From the NCBI GenBank assembly GCA_015491145.1, contig WFWM01000073.1, forward strand, positions 1 through 5,399: a DNA stretch of 5,399 nucleotides. The letters run 5' to 3'. The notes beneath the pieces were generated by a model, which saw nothing but the letters and a program-made list of their open reading frames with translations, had not been told where the DNA came from and did not search any database. Below are positions 4,317 to 5,399 of the stretch, piece after piece (position 1 is the first letter of the stretch; each line of letters opens with the position of its first letter). This stretch comes from Patescibacteria group bacterium. GTDB taxonomy: Bacteria; Patescibacteriota; Minisyncoccia; Phycocordibacterales; UBA12088. The position numbers were made by a program, and so were the translations under genes.

Positions 4317-5399
4317 TGGGTTGCTTCCCCGTTTTTTGAAAGAGGTGGCGTTCAACGGCGTCTGCCACTTTCGCTTTGACGGAGTCGAACTCGATGGGAT
4401 GCGCACCGCGCGTGTAGGATTCGATAGTGTGCTTCACGATGTGGCGGGCTTGCGCGAGGAGATCCTGCGACTCCCGAAGGTAGACGAAACCTCGGGAAAT
4501 GATGTCGGGGGATCGGCGGACCTTGCCGGTATCCATTTCCACGAGCGCGACAACAACGAACATTCCTTCCTTCGCAAGGGTCTGCCGGTCGCGGAGCACA
4601 ACCTCCTGCATATCCCCCACGGCAAATCCGTCTACCATACGAATGAAGGAGGGCACCTTCTCCTTGCGCTTCACGATTTTCGTGCCTCCCTCAGTGATTT
4701 CAATCACTGCACCATTTTCCGGGATGACAATATTGCTCTCGGGGATGCCACTCTCTTGGGCGAGCTCGGCGTGGAGTTTGAGACGGTAGTAGTTGCCGTG
4801 GATCGGCATAAAGAACCGTGGCTTCACCTTGCGGTGGAGCCATGCGAGCTCCTCACGGTTTCCGTGTCCGGTGGAGTGGACGTATACCTCACTCGTGCGG
4901 TAGTGGACAATGCGACCCCCTGCTTTCGCAATGTTATCCTTGAGCTTCTCTACCGCACGCTCGTTGCCGGGGATGATGGAGGCAGATAGCACCACGGTGT
5001 CACCTGGCTCAATGCGGAGTGTCTTGTGCGTCTTGTTTGCCATTCGCATCAGCGCAGCAAACTCTTCCCCCTGCGCGCCAGTGGCAAGGATAATGATGCG
5101 ATTCTTTGGATACTGGTGGATCTCCTGTGGTGGGATGATGAGTCCTTTTGGAGGTTTGAAGAGACCAGCCGCTTCGGCAACCTCGAGGTTCGTCTTCATA
5201 CTGCGCCCCTCGATTACCACCTTCTTCTTGTGCTCGTGGGCGATTTCCATAATTTTGATGAGGCGCGTAATTTGCGAGGCAAATGTGCCGACGACGAGGC
5301 GACCGGGGGTTGTCGCAATGATGTGGCGGAACCCCTCTTCAACGAGTTTCTCAGGAGTGGAAAAGCCGGGCTGTTCCACATTGGTGGAATCCAGCATCA
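4288..5399 (-). CDS. rnj: Ribonuclease J, C-terminal part (5' end beyond the window)
   Basis: The gene enters from the right edge; 369 residues plus two bases of a codon are visible. The first ATG seen (5397) is internal, because MLDSTNVEQPG is the conserved metallo-beta-lactamase motif with the metal-binding Asp, about 160 residues into known RNase J. Numbered from that Met: the beta-CASP region has TPGRLVVGTFASQITR (30-45), IEGRSM (63-68), ATGAQGE (105-111), motif B VHSTGHG (173-179) and motif C MPIHGN (197-202). The C-terminal domain has SPDIISRGFVYLRES (296-310) and ends in PIVIPVIIGV. The enzyme is a zinc-dependent 5'-3' exo- and endoribonuclease for mRNA decay and rRNA maturation. The HxHxDH metal site is outside the window. 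Asn202 follows motif C, where many RNases J have Glu. No terminator follows; the MFS gene starts 28 bases on. Confidence 0.95.
   Translation of the reverse strand, partial: MLDSTNVEQPGFSTPEKLVEEGFRHIIATTPGRLVVGTFASQITRLIKIMEIAHEHKKKVVIEGRSMKTNLEVAEAAGLFKPPKGLIIPPQEIHQYPKNRIIILATGAQGEEFAALMRMANKTHKTLRIEPGDTVVLSASIIPGNERAVEKLKDNIAKAGGRIVHYRTSEVYVHSTGHGNREELAWLHRKVKPRFFMPIHGNYYRLKLHAELAQESGIPESNIVIPENGAVIEITEGGTKIVKRKEKVPSFIRMVDGFAVGDMQEVVLRDRQTLAKEGMFVVVALVEMDTGKVRRSPDIISRGFVYLRESQDLLAQARHIVKHTIESYTRGAHPIEFDSVKAKVADAVERHLFQKTGKQPIVIPVIIGV

Noticed and set aside
4228..4989. A 253-codon open frame on the plus strand opposite RNase J
   Set aside because: The minus strand here carries unmistakable RNase J motifs; the antisense product is without any recognised motif.
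1..5399. CRISPR array, insertion sequence, attachment site or defence system
   Set aside because: No regularly spaced repeats, transposase, integrase or nuclease-effector genes are present; the coding content is housekeeping and surface genes.

Overview
The window is compact, GC-rich bacterial DNA that is almost entirely coding. Three protein features suggest a Candidate Phyla Radiation (Patescibacteria, Parcubacteria-like) genome. These are a MutY-type glycosylase with no iron-sulfur cysteines, a pilin with the LNSARAKARDAQR pattern after its membrane helix, and a HAD hydrolase ending in a FNPNK...GWKVVVERKDVVYYL-type tail. This is inferred from remembered family features, not from a search. 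TGA is used as an ordinary stop (758-760 and 2151-2153), so the UGA-glycine code of Gracilibacteria/Absconditabacteria does not apply.

Left edge (1-163): an AT-richer intergenic stretch. It appears to be a divergent promoter region. On the minus strand there is an extended -10 box, a short dyad at the predicted transcript start, a Shine-Dalgarno sequence and an ATG, opening a gene that leaves the window on the left.

Plus-strand block (164-3054): four tightly packed genes, probably one operon. In order they are an RNA 2',3'-cyclic phosphodiesterase (thpR), a HAD-IB phosphatase, a type IV pilin-like/pseudopilin protein, and an unusual MutY-like DNA glycosylase whose likely start lies inside the pilin gene. 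The first two could plausibly act on RNA or nucleotide phosphate ends, the third on surface pili or DNA uptake, and the fourth on DNA repair. Any link between them is only suggested by the layout.

Minus-strand block (3051-5399): the C-terminal two thirds of ribonuclease J (its 5' end lies beyond the right edge), then a 12-helix MFS transporter starting 28 bases after the RNase J stop. A perfect TATAAT lies across the RNase J stop codon and may be a separate promoter for the transporter. The transporter and the glycosylase converge, and their stop codons overlap by 4 bases (TTAG) with no terminator hairpin between them.

I found no tRNA, rRNA, CRISPR array, insertion sequence or clear intrinsic terminator. 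I do not see an evident new defence or mobile system. The best leads are the glycosylase with altered catalytic and cluster regions, its overlap with the pilin gene, and the divergent promoter with a 5'-terminal hairpin.
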